From: Aquidulcibacter sp.
Lineage (GTDB): Bacteria; Pseudomonadota; Alphaproteobacteria; Caulobacterales; Aquidulcibacteraceae
Assembly: GCA_027532555.1 (NCBI GenBank)
Contig: JAPZTJ010000038.1
Coordinates: 1 to 64,000, forward strand
Length of the DNA stretch: 64,000 nt
Direction: 5' to 3'
The notes under the pieces are model-generated. The model was not told the DNA's origin. It saw only the letters and a list, made by a program, of their open reading frames with translations, and did no database searches. Below are positions 45,019 through 55,770 of the stretch, piece after piece (positions within the stretch are counted from its first letter, which is position 1; every line of letters begins with the position of its first letter). The translations under genes were made by a program, and so were the position numbers.

Positions 45019-46944
45019 CTAGGCACGCACCAAGTCTGACGCCGCGTGAAGAGCCGCTTCATCCAAGCCAAGCGCCGAAAGAGCGGCGGTTAGAATACCC
45101 AAGCTATCGAGCCCAGCTTCTGCGATCATGGCATTCGGGCTGGCCTGATCTTGGAACCTGTCAGGCAGCGTCAACGTGCGAATGCGCAAGCCTTTGTCCA
45201 AGGCCCCTTCTTTGGCCAAGAAGTGAAGCACGAACGCGCCGAAGCCACCCACAGCACCTTCTTCGATCGTCAACAGAATTTCATGTTCACGTGCGAGACG
45301 ACGAACCAGATCTTCATCAATCGGCTTCGCAAAGCGTGCATCTGCCACTGTTGTCGACAAGCCCATCGCATTGAGGCGATCAGCTGCGCGCAACGTGTCA
45401 CCTAGCCGTGCCCCGAAGGACAGGAGCGCAATCTTTGTGCCTTCACGCAGGATGCGACCTTTGCCAATTTCTAAAGGTGCAGGGTCTGCCGGCATAGCCA
45501 GACCCAACGCCTCGCCCCGCGGATAACGCACGCCACTTGGGCCTTCGTCATAAGCAGCGCAAGTTGCAACCATGCGAGCCAGTTCGACTTCATCGGCGGC
45601 CCCCATCAGCACAAAGCCGGGAAGCGCACCCAGAAACCCAATGTCAAACGAACCAGCATGGGTTGCCCCATCTGCCCCCACCAGGCCAGCGCGGTCGATA
45701 GCAAAGCGAACTGGCAGTTTCTGAATCGCCACGTCATGAACGACTTGATCATAGCCGCGTTGCAGGAATGTGGAATAGATTGCGGCAAAAGGCTTCATAC
45801 CATCCGCTGCAAGGCCTGCTGCAAAGGTAACGGCGTGTTGCTCGGCAATCCCAACGTCGAACATGCGATCAGGGAATGCGGCTTCAAACACGTCTAGGCC
45901 CGTGCCCGTGGGCATGGCTGCCGTAATGGCTACAACGCGGGAATCTTTGCGCGCTTCATGCACCAAGGAATCGCCAAACACCTTGGTATAGGTTGGCGGA
46001 CCCGCTGGGGCCTTTTGTTGTTCACCCGTGATAACGTTGAACTTCGAAACGCCGTGGTATTTATCCGCTGCGCTTTCGGCCGGGGCATAGCCCATACCCT
46101 TTTGGGTGCGGACGTGAACCAACACAGGTTTATGGTCGATTTCGCTCGCATTACGCAAAATTGGCACAAGTGTATCAAGGTCGTGACCATCAACCACGCC
46201 AATATAGTGGAAGCCAAGCTCTTCAAAGAAGGTACCACCCTGGACCATGCCGCGAGCATATTCATCTGCTTTGCGCGCAGCATCCGCGAGTGGCAAGGGC
46301 CAGACTTCAATCATCTTTTTGGCGGCTTTGCGCAGCGATAAGAACGACCGCCCGGACAAAAGGCGCGCGAAGTAATTGCTCATTGCGCCAACCGGCGGCG
46401 CAATCGACATATCATTGTCGTTCAAGATGACGATCAACCGCTTGGTTGAAGAAGCGGCAATATTCATCGCCTCATACGCCATACCGGCCGTCATAGAGCC
46501 ATCGCCGATCACGGCGATAACGTGGTTGTTGTCGCCCTTCAAATCACGCGCGACACAAAATCCGAGCGCCGCAGAGATCGATGTCGCAGCATGGGCTGCG
46601 CCAAACGGATCATAAACACTTTCCGAACGCTTGGTAAAACCAGATAGGCCATTGGCTTGGCGCAAGGTACGAATACGGTCGCGGCGGCCTGTGAGGATCT
46701 TATGGGGGTAAGCCTGATGGCCCACATCCCAGATCACAATATCATTAGGGGTGTCAAAAACATGATGTAAAGCAACGGTCAGCTCAACCACGCCCAAGCC
46801 AGCGCCAAGGTGACCACCTGTTACGGACACCGCATCAATCATGGTGTCGCGAACTTCGCCGGCCAATTGGGTCAGTTGCTCTCGCTCGAGAAACCGCATG
46901 TCTGCCGGGGCGTGGATCGTATCCAAGAGCGGGGTTTCGCGCAT
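45019..46944 (-). CDS. dxs: 1-deoxy-D-xylulose-5-phosphate synthase
   Basis: This enzyme of about 641 residues makes DXP from pyruvate and glyceraldehyde-3-phosphate, the first MEP-pathway step, so it feeds carotenoid and phytyl synthesis. The thiamine diphosphate motif [15 protein letters not shown] is near residue 145, with [10 protein letters not shown] and [16 protein letters not shown]-like [11 protein letters not shown] later. I chose ATG 46944 (MRETPLL) because GAAGGAAG precedes it. It is last in the minus-strand crt-bch-puf run, 156 bp after pufM, as in Rhodobacter. Confidence 0.97.
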   Translation of the reverse strand: MRETPLLDTIHAPADMRFLEREQLTQLAGEVRDTMIDAVSVTGGHLGAGLGVVELTVALHHVFDTPNDIVIWDVGHQAYPHKILTGRRDRIRTLRQANGLSGFTKRSESVYDPFGAAHAATSISAALGFCVARDLKGDNNHVIAVIGDGSMTAGMAYEAMNIAASSTKRLIVILNDNDMSIAPPVGAMSNYFARLLSGRSFLSLRKAAKKMIEVWPLPLADAARKADEYARGMVQGGTFFEELGFHYIGVVDGHDLDTLVPILRNASEIDHKPVLVHVRTQKGMGYAPAESAADKYHGVSKFNVITGEQQKAPAGPPTYTKVFGDSLVHEARKDSRVVAITAAMPTGTGLDVFEAAFPDRMFDVGIAEQHAVTFAAGLAADGMKPFAAIYSTFLQRGYDQVVHDVAIQKLPVRFAIDRAGLVGADGATHAGSFDIGFLGALPGFVLMGAADEVELARMVATCAAYDEGPSGVRYPRGEALGLAMPADPAPLEIGKGRILREGTKIALLSFGARLGDTLRAADRLNAMGLSTTVADARFAKPIDEDLVRRLAREHEILLTIEEGAVGGFGAFVLHFLAKEGALDKGLRIRTLTLPDRFQDQASPNAMIAEAGLDSLGILTAALSALGLDEAALHAASDLVRA

Positions 46945-47055
46945 GGCCTGCTTCCTTCTAAGGCGAGTGTTGCGTTTAGGGTGGTGCGAGGGCAACCAGC
47001 TTGTTTTGGGGCCACCATCCGGGCTCAGCGTAAACTTGGCCTAGAGATGGGGGCA

Positions 47056-47087
47056 ATTGGGGCCAATGCACCGGCATTGACCCCAAT
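47056..47087 (-). terminator. pufM-dxs intercistronic stem-loop
   Basis: A 14-bp inverted repeat (47056-47069 with 47074-47087, one G-U pair on the transcript) with a 4-nt loop lies just after the pufM stop. The transcript lacks a U run after it, so it may stabilise the puf message end and lower read-through to dxs rather than end it fully. Confidence 0.75.
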
Positions 47088-47100
47088 CAAAAGAGTTTAA

Positions 47101-48033
47101 TTAGCGAGGTGGGGCGTAATTGTGGACTTCAGCCCAGCCATACCAGTCGCTGACGACTGTCCCAGTCAACAAGATACCAATGCCGCCGGTAAGGGTGGTC
47201 AAAACGGCGAACCACCAAGCCCAGCGGTGGATGGATTCCATCGAGGCATTGAAGCCCATGGTCCAGCGCCAGAACAATGCAGCCCGTTCAGAAGCCGTAC
47301 CGCGATCGGTGATCTGCTCAATTTCACGCTCACCGCCATAGCGGCTGACGGCAAGAATGGTCGCCCCATGCATCGCAAACAAGAGAGCCGACCCATAGAG
47401 GAAGACAATCGAGAGACAATGGAACGGGTTGTAGAACAGGTTGCCATAGGTGATGGAGAAAGCCCCAGTCCAATCCAAATGGCTGAAGATCCCATATGGC
47501 ACCGCTTCACTCCAGCTGCCCATGAGCATAGGACGAATGAAGCCCAACACGAGGAACAGCCAAATAGCAGAGGCAAAGGCCCAAGCGACGTGCGTGCCAA
47601 GACCGAGCGCCCTAGCACGATTATATGTGCGGACCCACCATAACACCACCGAGATCGTGAAGAAGAAGCCGGTAATCACGAACCAGCCCCCTTGATCAAG
47701 CGGTGGCATAATATTGAAGCCTTGTTCCGGTGGCGGTGGGTTCAAGGAAAGCCACGGCAATTGTCGGATGAACTCCACGATGTTGTAATCGACCGAGGCG
47801 AACATGTTCATGCCGATGATAAATAAGGCAAGGAAGCCAAAGCTCAGCGATGCCGTACCTGTCCAGCCTAAGTAGATTGGCCCTAATTGGGCATTGCCGA
47901 TCTTGCCGAGCAAGCGGGAGATGCCAATAAAGCCTTCGCCGTCGCGCTCCAAACTGCCCTTAGGCAAAGGAACGCCAAGTTCTGCAGGTCCTCGGACCTG
48001 GACTTGTGTAAAGATGTTTTGATAGCCAGCCAT
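47101..48033 (-). CDS. pufM: Reaction centre M subunit PufM
   Basis: This 310-residue subunit of the type 2 reaction centre has five membrane helices and the family features [40 protein letters not shown] with a His for the special-pair bacteriochlorophyll, and MHGATILAV and ESIHRWAWW, with His for the non-haem iron. It pairs with PufL across the membrane. It follows pufL by 18 bp. No pufC follows, so the complex lacks the bound tetrahaem cytochrome unless encoded elsewhere. Confidence 0.98.
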   Translation of the reverse strand: MAGYQNIFTQVQVRGPAELGVPLPKGSLERDGEGFIGISRLLGKIGNAQLGPIYLGWTGTASLSFGFLALFIIGMNMFASVDYNIVEFIRQLPWLSLNPPPPEQGFNIMPPLDQGGWFVITGFFFTISVVLWWVRTYNRARALGLGTHVAWAFASAIWLFLVLGFIRPMLMGSWSEAVPYGIFSHLDWTGAFSITYGNLFYNPFHCLSIVFLYGSALLFAMHGATILAVSRYGGEREIEQITDRGTASERAALFWRWTMGFNASMESIHRWAWWFAVLTTLTGGIGILLTGTVVSDWYGWAEVHNYAPPR

Positions 48034-48051
48034 TTTGCGTGCTCCTGCCTA

Positions 48052-48876
48052 TTAGCCCCAAATTGGGAGTTTAAGCCACATGTCCCACCACTCGGGCCAA
48101 CCGAGCGACCAGACTGGACCGCTGATGATGATACACACCGCACTCCAGAAGACTGCCGAAAGTGCCAAAAACAGGCCCAGGCGGTGAATCCCAAGGGTGC
48201 CGATGGAATAGCCAAGAACATCGCGGAAGAATGTGTCTTCATGCTCCGGGGTTTTGACCACTTCGCCTTCGCCGGGATTGGTGGCGGACAGGATCAGAGA
48301 TCCATGTAATGCCAAAGCAAAGGTGTTCACGAAGAAGAAAGTGACCGCCACCATGTGGACCGGATTGTAATGGAAATTGATGTATTGGTAGCCAACGTTG
48401 GAAACCCAGTCCAAGTGCGTAAAGATGCCATATGGGAAAGCATGGCTCCAAGAACCCATAAGAACCGGACGGAAAACTTGCAATGTGACATAGGCAAGGA
48501 TCGCAAAGCCAAATGCAAATGGAACGTGGAGCCCCATGCCTAGCTTTCGAGCAATCTCAACTTCGCGCAGCGCCCAAGAGGAAAATGCACCAATTGCGCA
48601 GATTGTAATGACTTGCCACAGACCACCTTGTTTCATGGGTGCCAGGCCTAGTCCATAGCTTTCAGCGGGCGGTCGAATGTCGATCAGCCACACATTCCAA
48701 GTCGGGCCGATGGCTGCGCCATAAAGAATCAAGGCGGTGCCAAGCGCCGAGAAGAAAATCGCGGTCACTCCGAAGAACCCTACATAAAAGGGCCCCACCC
48801 AAAAGTCGAAGAGGTCGCCGCCAACCAGCGTCCCACCTCGAACACGATATTTGCGTTCAAAACTCAGCAAGGCCAT
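48052..48876 (-). CDS. pufL: Reaction centre L subunit PufL
   Basis: This 274-residue subunit starts [20 protein letters not shown], as L subunits do, and has [19 protein letters not shown], with His ligands, and a [12 protein letters not shown] helix with iron-binding His. It binds the special pair and the active-branch pigments with PufM. It is 148 bp after pufA, separated by a stem-loop. Confidence 0.98.
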   Translation of the reverse strand: MALLSFERKYRVRGGTLVGGDLFDFWVGPFYVGFFGVTAIFFSALGTALILYGAAIGPTWNVWLIDIRPPAESYGLGLAPMKQGGLWQVITICAIGAFSSWALREVEIARKLGMGLHVPFAFGFAILAYVTLQVFRPVLMGSWSHAFPYGIFTHLDWVSNVGYQYINFHYNPVHMVAVTFFFVNTFALALHGSLILSATNPGEGEVVKTPEHEDTFFRDVLGYSIGTLGIHRLGLFLALSAVFWSAVCIIISGPVWSLGWPEWWDMWLKLPIWG

Positions 48877-48944
48877 GATTTGCGTCCTCCCTTGCTCGCT
48901 GAAATCAACACGTCAGCGAATTCGTGCAAAAAGCGACAGTGGGA

Positions 48945-48973
48945 GCAGACGACCTTGATTGTCGGTCGTCTGC
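48945..48973 (-). terminator. pufA-pufL intercistronic stem-loop
   Basis: GCAGACGACC (48945-48954) and GGTCGTCTGC (48964-48973) form a perfect 10-bp stem with a 9-nt loop between pufA and pufL. In Rhodobacter capsulatus a hairpin in this place protects the pufBA message from decay and sets the LH1:RC ratio; the same role is likely here. Confidence 0.8.
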
Positions 48974-49024
48974 ACCTACCCACGCGTGCGAACAGCGAGG
49001 CCCGCAAGCGCATTTCTGGTTAGC

Positions 49025-49219
49025 TCAGCCGTGAGACGGAGCTGAGCTCTGTAAAGAGGCAGCTGGTGCTGCAGCAGCAGGCGGCTCATTAACTTCAAGG
49101 AAGTTGTACCGTGTGGTGCTGAGCATCAGGAAATGCATGAGCATAACCATGGTTGCCATAACGGTCATGAGTGCCACCAACAGGCGACGTGGATCAAATA
49201 GAAGCCAAATGCGATACAT
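49025..49219 (-). CDS. pufA: LH1 alpha polypeptide PufA
   Basis: This 64-residue antenna subunit starts MYRIWLLFDPRR, typical of LH1 alpha, with one membrane helix and the bacteriochlorophyll ligand His29 in LMHFLMLSTTRYNFL. The C-terminus is a long Ala/Pro/Ser-rich tail (PPAAAAPAASLQSSAPS). With PufB it forms the ring round the reaction centre. It follows pufB by 15 bp, with GGAAGGGAG before the start. Confidence 0.95.
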   Translation of the reverse strand: MYRIWLLFDPRRLLVALMTVMATMVMLMHFLMLSTTRYNFLEVNEPPAAAAPAASLQSSAPSHG

Positions 49220-49234
49220 GATCTATCTCCCTTC

Positions 49235-49387
49235 CTAGAACCACGGACGCCACATCCAAATCAGGATGTGAGCGACAAATGAGGCGGCGAAGAACGCAGC
49301 AAAACCACCCATGAAGATACGATGGAATTCCTTCGCTTCATTGCTGGTCAGACCGCTCAACGAGCCTGAGTTTGAGTCATTAGCCAT
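49235..49387 (-). CDS. pufB: LH1 beta polypeptide PufB
   Basis: This 50-residue protein was found by reading the minus strand; it is short. It begins MANDSNSGSLSGLTSNEAKE, has the outer His22 in KEFHRIF and the bacteriochlorophyll ligand His40 in VAHILIWMWRPWF, with the classic WRPW end. GGAGGGTAATTA precedes the ATG, a strong ribosome binding site. It is first of the pufBALM group and pairs with PufA. Confidence 0.96.
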   Translation of the reverse strand: MANDSNSGSLSGLTSNEAKEFHRIFMGGFAAFFAASFVAHILIWMWRPWF

Positions 49388-49420
49388 TAATTACCCTCCA
49401 TATGTTGGAACGGCTATTGC

Positions 49421-49498
49421 TGTGGTGAGCCCCCACAACTGGGCCAGTCGCGTCGCAAAACGGCGCGGCGGCTTGGAAGGCTCGCGCAAGGCAAGCCG
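49421..49498 (-). promoter_or_regulatory. bchZ-pufB spacer with two inverted repeats
   Basis: The 187-bp spacer between bchZ and pufB holds TGTGG/CCACA (49421-49437) and CGGCTTG/CAAGCCG (49469-49498, 16-nt loop). There is room for no pufQ. These hairpins may process the long bch-puf transcript or protect the 5' end of the pufBA message. No PpsR-type site is seen here. Confidence 0.45.
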
Positions 49499-49574
49499 AA
49501 AGTGTCATTCCGCTGGTCGAAGGCCGGCGGAGAGTTTGTTGAGAGTCAGAGATCGAGGCATACATGATCCGACC

Positions 49575-51014
49575 TCACGCCATTTCTTGCTGGGTGCGCG
49601 TCACGCGCTCCAGAGCAACATTTGTTTCGCCGGCAAGGCGGGCGGCCCGTTCTGCGCTATCTCGCAGGCGCTTAGCCGCAGAAATGCGGACCAGGACCGG
49701 TTGCCTGTCGACAATCGCATCAAGCGCGGCCTTGGCATCATCATCCCAAGATAGCTCGACATGGCGCCGCGCAGGTGTGGCTTCAACTTTATCCATTTGC
49801 CCAGCGAGAGGCAGAATGTGGAACAAGGCGTCGAACAGCGCATTGCACACTTCTTGGATAAGATAAGTCGCGCCAGAATAACCCATGAAGGGGGTTCCGG
49901 TATGGCGGCGGATGATGGCCCCCGGGAAGCTAGCCGGAATGAAGCAAGCCCGCGAGCCAAGCTCGGCCATATACATTCGCTCATTCACGCTGCCGAATAG
50001 GATCAAAGGCGGACTGGTCTTTAAAGCTTCCAGAACGGCTTGATTGTCAGGCTTAACGCCTGCACGTCTGCCGAAGGAGAACGTGCACGGAAGACCCATA
50101 TCGGTCTCGAGGAAATTGCGAACCCCACGCGCATAGGTCTCATTGGCGACTATGGCGAAGCTAGCTGTACCAAAGAAGTCTTGCGTGACCGAACGCCACA
50201 AATCCCATATCGGCTTGATTGTGGTATGCTTTTCCTTGGCGATGAAGGGTTCAGGATCCAGACCCGTGATTTCGCCCAGCTTGCGCAAGAACAATGTCGT
50301 CGATTCAAGACCAATCGGGGCCTGCAAATACGGCCGTTCGAGCGTTTCGCAGAGATTGCGTCCGAACTCACGATACATGCACACATTAACTTCGGCTTCC
50401 GCCAGTCGCTTCACATCTGCGAGGTGCGAGCCCAACGGGAACACCATGCCGACTTCTGCGCCAATGCCCTCGATCAAGCGGCGAATTTCGGCCAAGTCGG
50501 ACGGTAGATTGAACATGCCATAGGCTGGGCCAATGATATTGACCTTGGGCTTTGCACCTTCTTTACGGGGCTTGAGCTTAGGCACTTTCTTGGTGCCGAA
50601 ATTAGTCCAGAGCCAAGTGAGCGCACGATCCGCACTTTGCCATTGATCTTCATCGATCGTGCGGGGCAGGAAACGCTGAATGTTCGTGCCCTCTGGCGTC
50701 ACCCCGCCACCGATCATTTCCGCGATCGAGCCCGTCACGACCACAGCAGGCAAGTGCGGGTCAAGCGCCTTCCAAGCCCGCTTCATTGCTTCTTCGGTGC
50801 CGGTTTGACCCAGTTCTTCCTCGCCAAGGCCTGTAACAACAATCGGCAATTCATGCGGTGGCAATGCGTCGGTGTAATGCAGGACCGAGGTAACAGGCAG
50901 GTTTTCACACCCAACCGGCCCATCGATAATTACCTGCAAGCCCTTGATGGCTGTGAAGGCATAAACAGCGCCCCAATAGCCACCAGCACGGTCATGATCG
51001 AGCACTAGGGTCAT
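49575..51014 (-). CDS. bchZ: Chlorophyllide a reductase subunit Z
   Basis: This 479-residue protein is one half of the nitrogenase-like catalytic component that reduces ring B of chlorophyllide a. It starts [20 protein letters not shown], with [18 protein letters not shown] holding a cluster-ligand Cys, and a C-terminal [20 protein letters not shown]. It overlaps bchY by 4 bp, giving the usual bchXYZ order. Confidence 0.97.
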   Translation of the reverse strand: MTLVLDHDRAGGYWGAVYAFTAIKGLQVIIDGPVGCENLPVTSVLHYTDALPPHELPIVVTGLGEEELGQTGTEEAMKRAWKALDPHLPAVVVTGSIAEMIGGGVTPEGTNIQRFLPRTIDEDQWQSADRALTWLWTNFGTKKVPKLKPRKEGAKPKVNIIGPAYGMFNLPSDLAEIRRLIEGIGAEVGMVFPLGSHLADVKRLAEAEVNVCMYREFGRNLCETLERPYLQAPIGLESTTLFLRKLGEITGLDPEPFIAKEKHTTIKPIWDLWRSVTQDFFGTASFAIVANETYARGVRNFLETDMGLPCTFSFGRRAGVKPDNQAVLEALKTSPPLILFGSVNERMYMAELGSRACFIPASFPGAIIRRHTGTPFMGYSGATYLIQEVCNALFDALFHILPLAGQMDKVEATPARRHVELSWDDDAKAALDAIVDRQPVLVRISAAKRLRDSAERAARLAGETNVALERVTRTQQEMA

Positions 51015-52546
51015 GTTCCCACGGCCTCCTCTGCTGCGCGCGTTGCGGCTAAGGCCTTGGCATATTTGGCTTTAAACTCAGGGCGCTCGACCGGGGTGTC
51101 TTCCCAGACACCGGCCGTGTCATGTGAACCGACGCCGTCAAAAAAGGCCGTCATCTTTTCAAATCGGGCGCGATTGGCCAAAGCGGCGTTGATCACGGTC
51201 GCCAGTGACCCTGCACCTGCCGGTCCCATAAGAGGCCGAGCAGAGATCAGATTGGTGAAATAAAGTGCAGGGATCGACAGTTGCTTAGCATGTTGCACCA
51301 CCGGCGTTGTGCCAATGGCGAGGTCTGGGCGAATGGCGTCAACCGCTGCAATGTCTTGCTCCAGCGAAGCACGATATTGAACCAGCACGCCTTTGCTTTC
51401 GAGCCACTCACGATCAGGCTCTGACCAGGGCGTACGCGGACACGCTGTGCCGACATAGGCCACTTCGGCACCACTCTCGATCAACAGGCGCGCGACCAAA
51501 AGTTCTGACCCTTCATAGCCCGACACTGTCAGACGACCCTTGATAGGCGCAGTCAACAAAGCGGCCTTGATGGCTGGCAAAAAGCGGTTCTTGGCAAAGT
51601 CGACCTTGGCTTGGGCAATGCCGCAAGCCTCGCCAATGGCGTCCAGCCAAGCAGCAGTGCCGTCGCGACCGACAGGGGCAGAGCCGACGATCTTGCGACC
51701 TGCTGTCTGAAACTCTCTCACACTTGCCGTATAGAAGGGGTGGATCGCGGCAACAGCAGCGCAATCTAGGGCGGCATAAAGCTCACGCCATTCACGTGTT
51801 GGGACAACAGGGCCAGCAGCCAAGCCTAAAGGCTCAAGCATCATGCCAATGCCGACAGGGTCTGCAGGGAACATCTCGCCCAAGAGCGCGATGGCTGGCC
51901 GATCCTTCGAGAGATTTTGAGGGGCCTGAACAGGCCCAGCTTCGGCCTCTGTGCGGGCATAGCGCAACATGGCCCCAGCCAGCACATCCTTGGCTTCTGC
52001 ATGAGTTGGAATGCCAAAGCCTGGGACATCAATGCCAATGATGCGCACACCATTGATCTCTTTTGGCAACAATTGCAGCGGCACGCCCGAAGCGGTCGGT
52101 ACGCACAAATTGGTTACAACGATGGTGTCGTAGAGTGCAGGGTCTGCAAGCTCGAATACCGCATCGCGAATGTCCTCAAACAGCTTACCCGTGACCAAAG
52201 TCTCTGAGCTGAACGGCACATAGCCAACGCTGCGACGCGCGCCATAGAAGTGCGAGGTAAAGGTTAGGCCATAAACGCAACAAGCTGAGCCTGACAGAAC
52301 GGTCGCGGTGCGCCGCATACGAAGCCCAACGCGTAAGGACCCGAAAGCCGGGCACATGCTTTGTGGTTGGTCGTGTGGGCCTTTTGGATAATCGACCGCA
52401 TAGAGGTCGAGAATCTCAGACTTACCTGCTGCCTTAGCAGCCGCGGCCATGGTTTCTGCCCCTGCATGACATCCTTGCCCTGCTTGATCTAAGGAAGCAG
52501 GCACATCATCCGGCGGCGGTTGGAAGGTAGCGTGGTAGTCGGTCAT
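51011..52546 (-). CDS. bchY: Chlorophyllide a reductase subunit Y
   Basis: This 511-residue partner of BchZ has [20 protein letters not shown] and [20 protein letters not shown], with Cys ligands for a bridging iron-sulfur cluster, and [16 protein letters not shown]. It starts 6 bp after the bchX stop and overlaps bchZ. Its N-terminus carries an extra 50 or so residues of low similarity. Confidence 0.97.
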   Translation of the reverse strand: MTDYHATFQPPPDDVPASLDQAGQGCHAGAETMAAAAKAAGKSEILDLYAVDYPKGPHDQPQSMCPAFGSLRVGLRMRRTATVLSGSACCVYGLTFTSHFYGARRSVGYVPFSSETLVTGKLFEDIRDAVFELADPALYDTIVVTNLCVPTASGVPLQLLPKEINGVRIIGIDVPGFGIPTHAEAKDVLAGAMLRYARTEAEAGPVQAPQNLSKDRPAIALLGEMFPADPVGIGMMLEPLGLAAGPVVPTREWRELYAALDCAAVAAIHPFYTASVREFQTAGRKIVGSAPVGRDGTAAWLDAIGEACGIAQAKVDFAKNRFLPAIKAALLTAPIKGRLTVSGYEGSELLVARLLIESGAEVAYVGTACPRTPWSEPDREWLESKGVLVQYRASLEQDIAAVDAIRPDLAIGTTPVVQHAKQLSIPALYFTNLISARPLMGPAGAGSLATVINAALANRARFEKMTAFFDGVGSHDTAGVWEDTPVERPEFKAKYAKALAATRAAEEAVGT

Positions 52547-52552
52547 CGCTGA

Positions 52553-53542
52553 TCACACCGTGTCATAGACCACCTCCAGCGTTGGCTTTTCAGCAAACAC
52601 GCCGCCGCGCATATCGGCTTGGGTAGCTGGACGCAGGACGAAATCGCCACCAGTCTGATCGGGCGAGAACAAGCCCAACAAACCGTCTTGGCTGAGCGGT
52701 GTTGGGCGAACCGGCGGTGCCGTGGCCACATTCAGGGCCAATTCTTCAAACAAGGGGCCCCAGGTGTCGCCCGGCGTGCCAATGATCTGATAATTAGCCG
52801 ATTTCCGGCGAATATCTTCATCCGCAGGAATAGCAGAAAGAACAGGAATGCCGACGGCCTTTGCGAAGGCATGCGCCTCGCCGGTACCATCATCCTTATT
52901 GATCAACATGCCGGCTACGCCGACATTGCCGCCCAATTTGCGGAAATATTCCACGGCCGAGCAGACGTTATTTGCGACATAGAGCGATTGCAGGTCGTTT
53001 GAGCCAACCACGATCACTTTCTGACACATGTCGCGGGCGATCGGCAGGCCAAAGCCGCCGCACACCACGTCTCCCAAGAAGTCTAGGAGAACATAGTCAA
53101 AACCCCAATCATGGAAACCGAGTTTTTCGAGCAGCTCAAACCCATGAATAATGCCCCGACCGCCGCAGCCGCGCCCGACTTCGGGTCCGCCCAGTTCCAT
53201 GGCGAAAACGCCATCCCGAACAAAGCAAACATCTTCGATTTTCACCTCTTCGCCGGCCAGCTTCTTCTTAGCCGAGGTTTCAATGATGGTTGGACAAGAC
53301 TTGCCGCCAAACAAAAGCGAAGTGGTATCAGATTTAGGATCGCACCCGATCAGAAGGACACGTTTGCCCTGTTGCGCCATCATATAGCTGAGGTTGGAGA
53401 GGGCAAAACTCTTGCCGCTGCCGCCCTTGCCATAAATCGCGATAACTTGGGTCTCTTTGGTAACTTCGCCCGTGTGAACGGGATCAGGCTCCTGAGAAGC
53501 CTCTTCTACCAGAGCACGTCTATCCAACAGCGTAACGGTCAT
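52553..53542 (-). CDS. bchX: Chlorophyllide a reductase iron protein BchX
   Basis: This protein of about 329 residues is the NifH-like ATPase that passes electrons to BchYZ. Walker [16 protein letters not shown] lies near residue 36; the [4Fe-4S] Cys are in RGCGGRGI and [11 protein letters not shown] start at ATG 53542 (MTVTLLD), which overlaps the bchC stop by 4 bp; the longer open frame upstream is the bchC shadow. Confidence 0.97.
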   Translation of the reverse strand: MTVTLLDRRALVEEASQEPDPVHTGEVTKETQVIAIYGKGGSGKSFALSNLSYMMAQQGKRVLLIGCDPKSDTTSLLFGGKSCPTIIETSAKKKLAGEEVKIEDVCFVRDGVFAMELGGPEVGRGCGGRGIIHGFELLEKLGFHDWGFDYVLLDFLGDVVCGGFGLPIARDMCQKVIVVGSNDLQSLYVANNVCSAVEYFRKLGGNVGVAGMLINKDDGTGEAHAFAKAVGIPVLSAIPADEDIRRKSANYQIIGTPGDTWGPLFEELALNVATAPPVRPTPLSQDGLLGLFSPDQTGGDFVLRPATQADMRGGVFAEKPTLEVVYDTV

Positions 53543-54477
53543 GCGCAACCTCTCCAGTCCAAAATCATCTTGAGACAGGCCGCATCGGAAAATGCGGTCC
53601 TGTAGGCGCCGGCGGCACCTTCGGCTTCGGCTTCGTGGGTGATGAGTCCGTCGAGCGACAGACGACCATCTGAAACAAGCTCTAGCGTCGCGGCCAAGTC
53701 GGCCGGGGTCCATTCTGCGGCGATGCGAATACGTGCCTCGCGCATGAAAGCAGGGGGGAAGGCAAAGCTGATCGGTTGATCATAAAAGCCCGCCAAAACA
53801 ATCTCGCCGCCACGGGCGAGACGCCCGATCCAGCTGTCAATCAAAGTGCCTGCGCCGCTGGCGTCGAGAATAACGCGGTAATCGCGACGATCATCATCGG
53901 AAGGATCACAAACGCCATAGCCCACGGCACCGCCATGTCGGTCAGGATTGGTTTCCCACACCACAGGCGCCGGATAGCCTTCGGCCACAACGATACGCGC
54001 CAATAACCGACCCAAAACGCCATGGCCGATGATGAGCTCGGGCGGCAGCGCCCCGTCAGCGATTGCGTGACGAGCGGTCGCGGCCAGCGCAATGAGAACA
54101 CCCCGGCTGGCCAAGGACTCGTGAATTGGAATGACCCGCGCGCTGGGTGCAATCAGGCGCTTAGCAGCACCGCCGAACAGACCGCGCGCACCGATGAAGC
54201 CAGTTGAGCCTGGAATAAAAACGGTTTGCCCGACGCGATCTTTTGCGTCCGCACCAGCGTCCACAACGCGACCAACTGATTCATAACCTGGCACGAGGGG
54301 ATAGCCCATGCCGGGGAATGGCGGCATCCGCCCGCTCCATAACAGACGCTCGGTGCCTGTACTGATCCCGCTGAAGTCAACATCCACAATGACGTCGTCA
54401 CGGCCAGCATCCTTAAGCTCAAGCGTTTTCAGCGAGAGCTTCTCAGGTGCCTCCAAAACAACGGCCAAAGTTTCCAT
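53539..54477 (-). CDS. bchC: Bacteriochlorophyllide a dehydrogenase BchC
   Basis: This enzyme of about 312 residues oxidises the 3-hydroxyethyl group to acetyl in bacteriochlorophyllide a. It matches BchC in [20 protein letters not shown] and [19 protein letters not shown], with a medium-chain dehydrogenase fold. The start at 54477 (METLAVVL) matches known BchC N-termini and follows AAGGAAA; an in-frame ATG at 54516 also has a GGAAGA site. Two PpsR-like dyads lie just upstream. Confidence 0.95.
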   Translation of the reverse strand: METLAVVLEAPEKLSLKTLELKDAGRDDVIVDVDFSGISTGTERLLWSGRMPPFPGMGYPLVPGYESVGRVVDAGADAKDRVGQTVFIPGSTGFIGARGLFGGAAKRLIAPSARVIPIHESLASRGVLIALAATARHAIADGALPPELIIGHGVLGRLLARIVVAEGYPAPVVWETNPDRHGGAVGYGVCDPSDDDRRDYRVILDASGAGTLIDSWIGRLARGGEIVLAGFYDQPISFAFPPAFMREARIRIAAEWTPADLAATLELVSDGRLSLDGLITHEAEAEGAAGAYRTAFSDAACLKMILDWRGCA

Positions 54478-54526
54478 GCCAACGTTTTCCTTGATGAATG
54501 CGGTGTCCACATTCATTCTTCCAGAG

Positions 54527-54570
54527 TGTCACTCTAATTGGACGATTAGATATGTCAATTGAAACTGACG
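54527..54570. promoter_or_regulatory. Tandem PpsR-like dyads before bchC
   Basis: TGTC-N10-GACG occurs at 54527-54544 and again at 54553-54570, 26 bp apart. Each is one base off TGTC-N10-GACA. The pair arrangement before bchC is the classic CrtJ/PpsR layout in Rhodobacter. Confidence 0.7.
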
Positions 54571-54645
54571 CAAAATCGTAGCGATCACTGAGGGAAAGTT
54601 TTTGGGCAAAAATGCGCAAAAAATGCCGATTTTGCCGCGAATCGA

Positions 54646-55764
54646 TCAGGGATGGGCGATTAAGACACGGACCAACATTGGGGTTCTGGTCGGTTTGTTC
54701 ACGATGCGGCTAAAGCCAGCTGCGCGTGCCATGGCACTAATTTCAGCGGGTGTGCGGGCTCGACCCCGACCCATTGCCATCAAATAGAAGCCAAAATAGG
54801 CCTCAGCCATCGGGTCTCGCGTTGGAAAAGCGGACATCGGCTCCGCAATCATCAAGACACCTTTTGGCGGCAGCGCAGCGCGGGCAGCGCACAGAAGCTT
54901 CATCACCGTCGCATCATCATGGTCGTGCAGAATGCGGACAAGGGAGATAACGTCAGCGCCCTTTGGCAGAACGCCATCGAGAAAGTTGCCGCCAATCGCC
55001 TGCGCCCGATCTCCCAAATGGCGCATATCAAACGCTGCGCGCGCCCGGTCAGCCACAGCAGGCAAGTCGAACACACGCACCTGCACATGGGGCGCGTGAT
55101 GTGCGGCCGCTAAGGCAAAAGCCCCCTCACCCCCACCAACATCCATAAGAATCTGATGCTGGGTCAATGGATAGGCAGCCAAAATGTCGCTAGCAATCAT
55201 GGGTTGGGTCGCGCCCATCAAGGCCGAATAGGGTGAGATTGCATCTGCTTGGGTCTGGTCGGGTCGATCATATGCGGCATAGGGCCAAAAGGAGGCCAAT
55301 TGCCCCTGCCCGCCACCTTGCCTCAACAAGGCAACGGGGTCGGCAAGGTCGGCGTAAAACAGAGCATGATGGCGGATCATATCGCCCAGACCGGCATTGC
55401 CGAGAAGCGCCGCCCCCTGCATGCCAAGCGCGTAACGATCTGGGCCTGCCATTTCGACTAAATCAAGGGATTGAGCCGCCAACAAAAGCCGCGCGGCAGA
55501 CTCGAGTGGCAGATCCATTGCGTCTGCCAAAGCTTGGGTTGTCTTTGGGCCTTCGGCGAGCGTTTCAGGCAAGCGCAATTGCACGCAAGCGAGCAAAACT
55601 TGAGAATAAACAAAGCCTGCCACCAGCCCAAACAGACGATCAGCGCTTTGGTGCGCGATTGGACGGGTCAGGAAGAACCCAGCAGCCCAGCGCTGAAAGC
55701 TTGGACTGGAAACCAAGCGATTGCGCCATGCTGTCCAAGCATCAAGCCAGGAGCGCGGTATCAT
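54646..55764 (-). CDS. crtF: Demethylspheroidene O-methyltransferase CrtF
   Basis: This 372-residue SAM-dependent enzyme methylates the 1-hydroxy group of acyclic carotenoids in the spheroidene/spirilloxanthin pathway. The SAM motif is LMDVGGGEGAFALAAAHH, preceded by a dimerisation domain (about 20-110), with RILHDHDDATVMKLL and GRARTPAEISAMARAAGFS after it. It follows crtE by 6 bp. Confidence 0.94.
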   Translation of the reverse strand: MIPRSWLDAWTAWRNRLVSSPSFQRWAAGFFLTRPIAHQSADRLFGLVAGFVYSQVLLACVQLRLPETLAEGPKTTQALADAMDLPLESAARLLLAAQSLDLVEMAGPDRYALGMQGAALLGNAGLGDMIRHHALFYADLADPVALLRQGGGQGQLASFWPYAAYDRPDQTQADAISPYSALMGATQPMIASDILAAYPLTQHQILMDVGGGEGAFALAAAHHAPHVQVRVFDLPAVADRARAAFDMRHLGDRAQAIGGNFLDGVLPKGADVISLVRILHDHDDATVMKLLCAARAALPPKGVLMIAEPMSAFPTRDPMAEAYFGFYLMAMGRGRARTPAEISAMARAAGFSRIVNKPTRTPMLVRVLIAHP

Positions 55765-55770
55765 GGATAT

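Noticed and set aside
46945-47100. pufC or pufX after pufM
   Set aside because: Only a hairpin and the dxs leader fit in the 156-bp spacer; no haem motifs or single-helix frame are seen.
49388-49574. pufQ before pufB
   Set aside because: The spacer is 187 bp, too short for a normal pufQ, and shows no fitting frame.
53543-53713. 57-residue N-terminal extension of BchX
   Set aside because: It is the out-of-frame shadow of bchC; the ATGA overlap gives a proper start.
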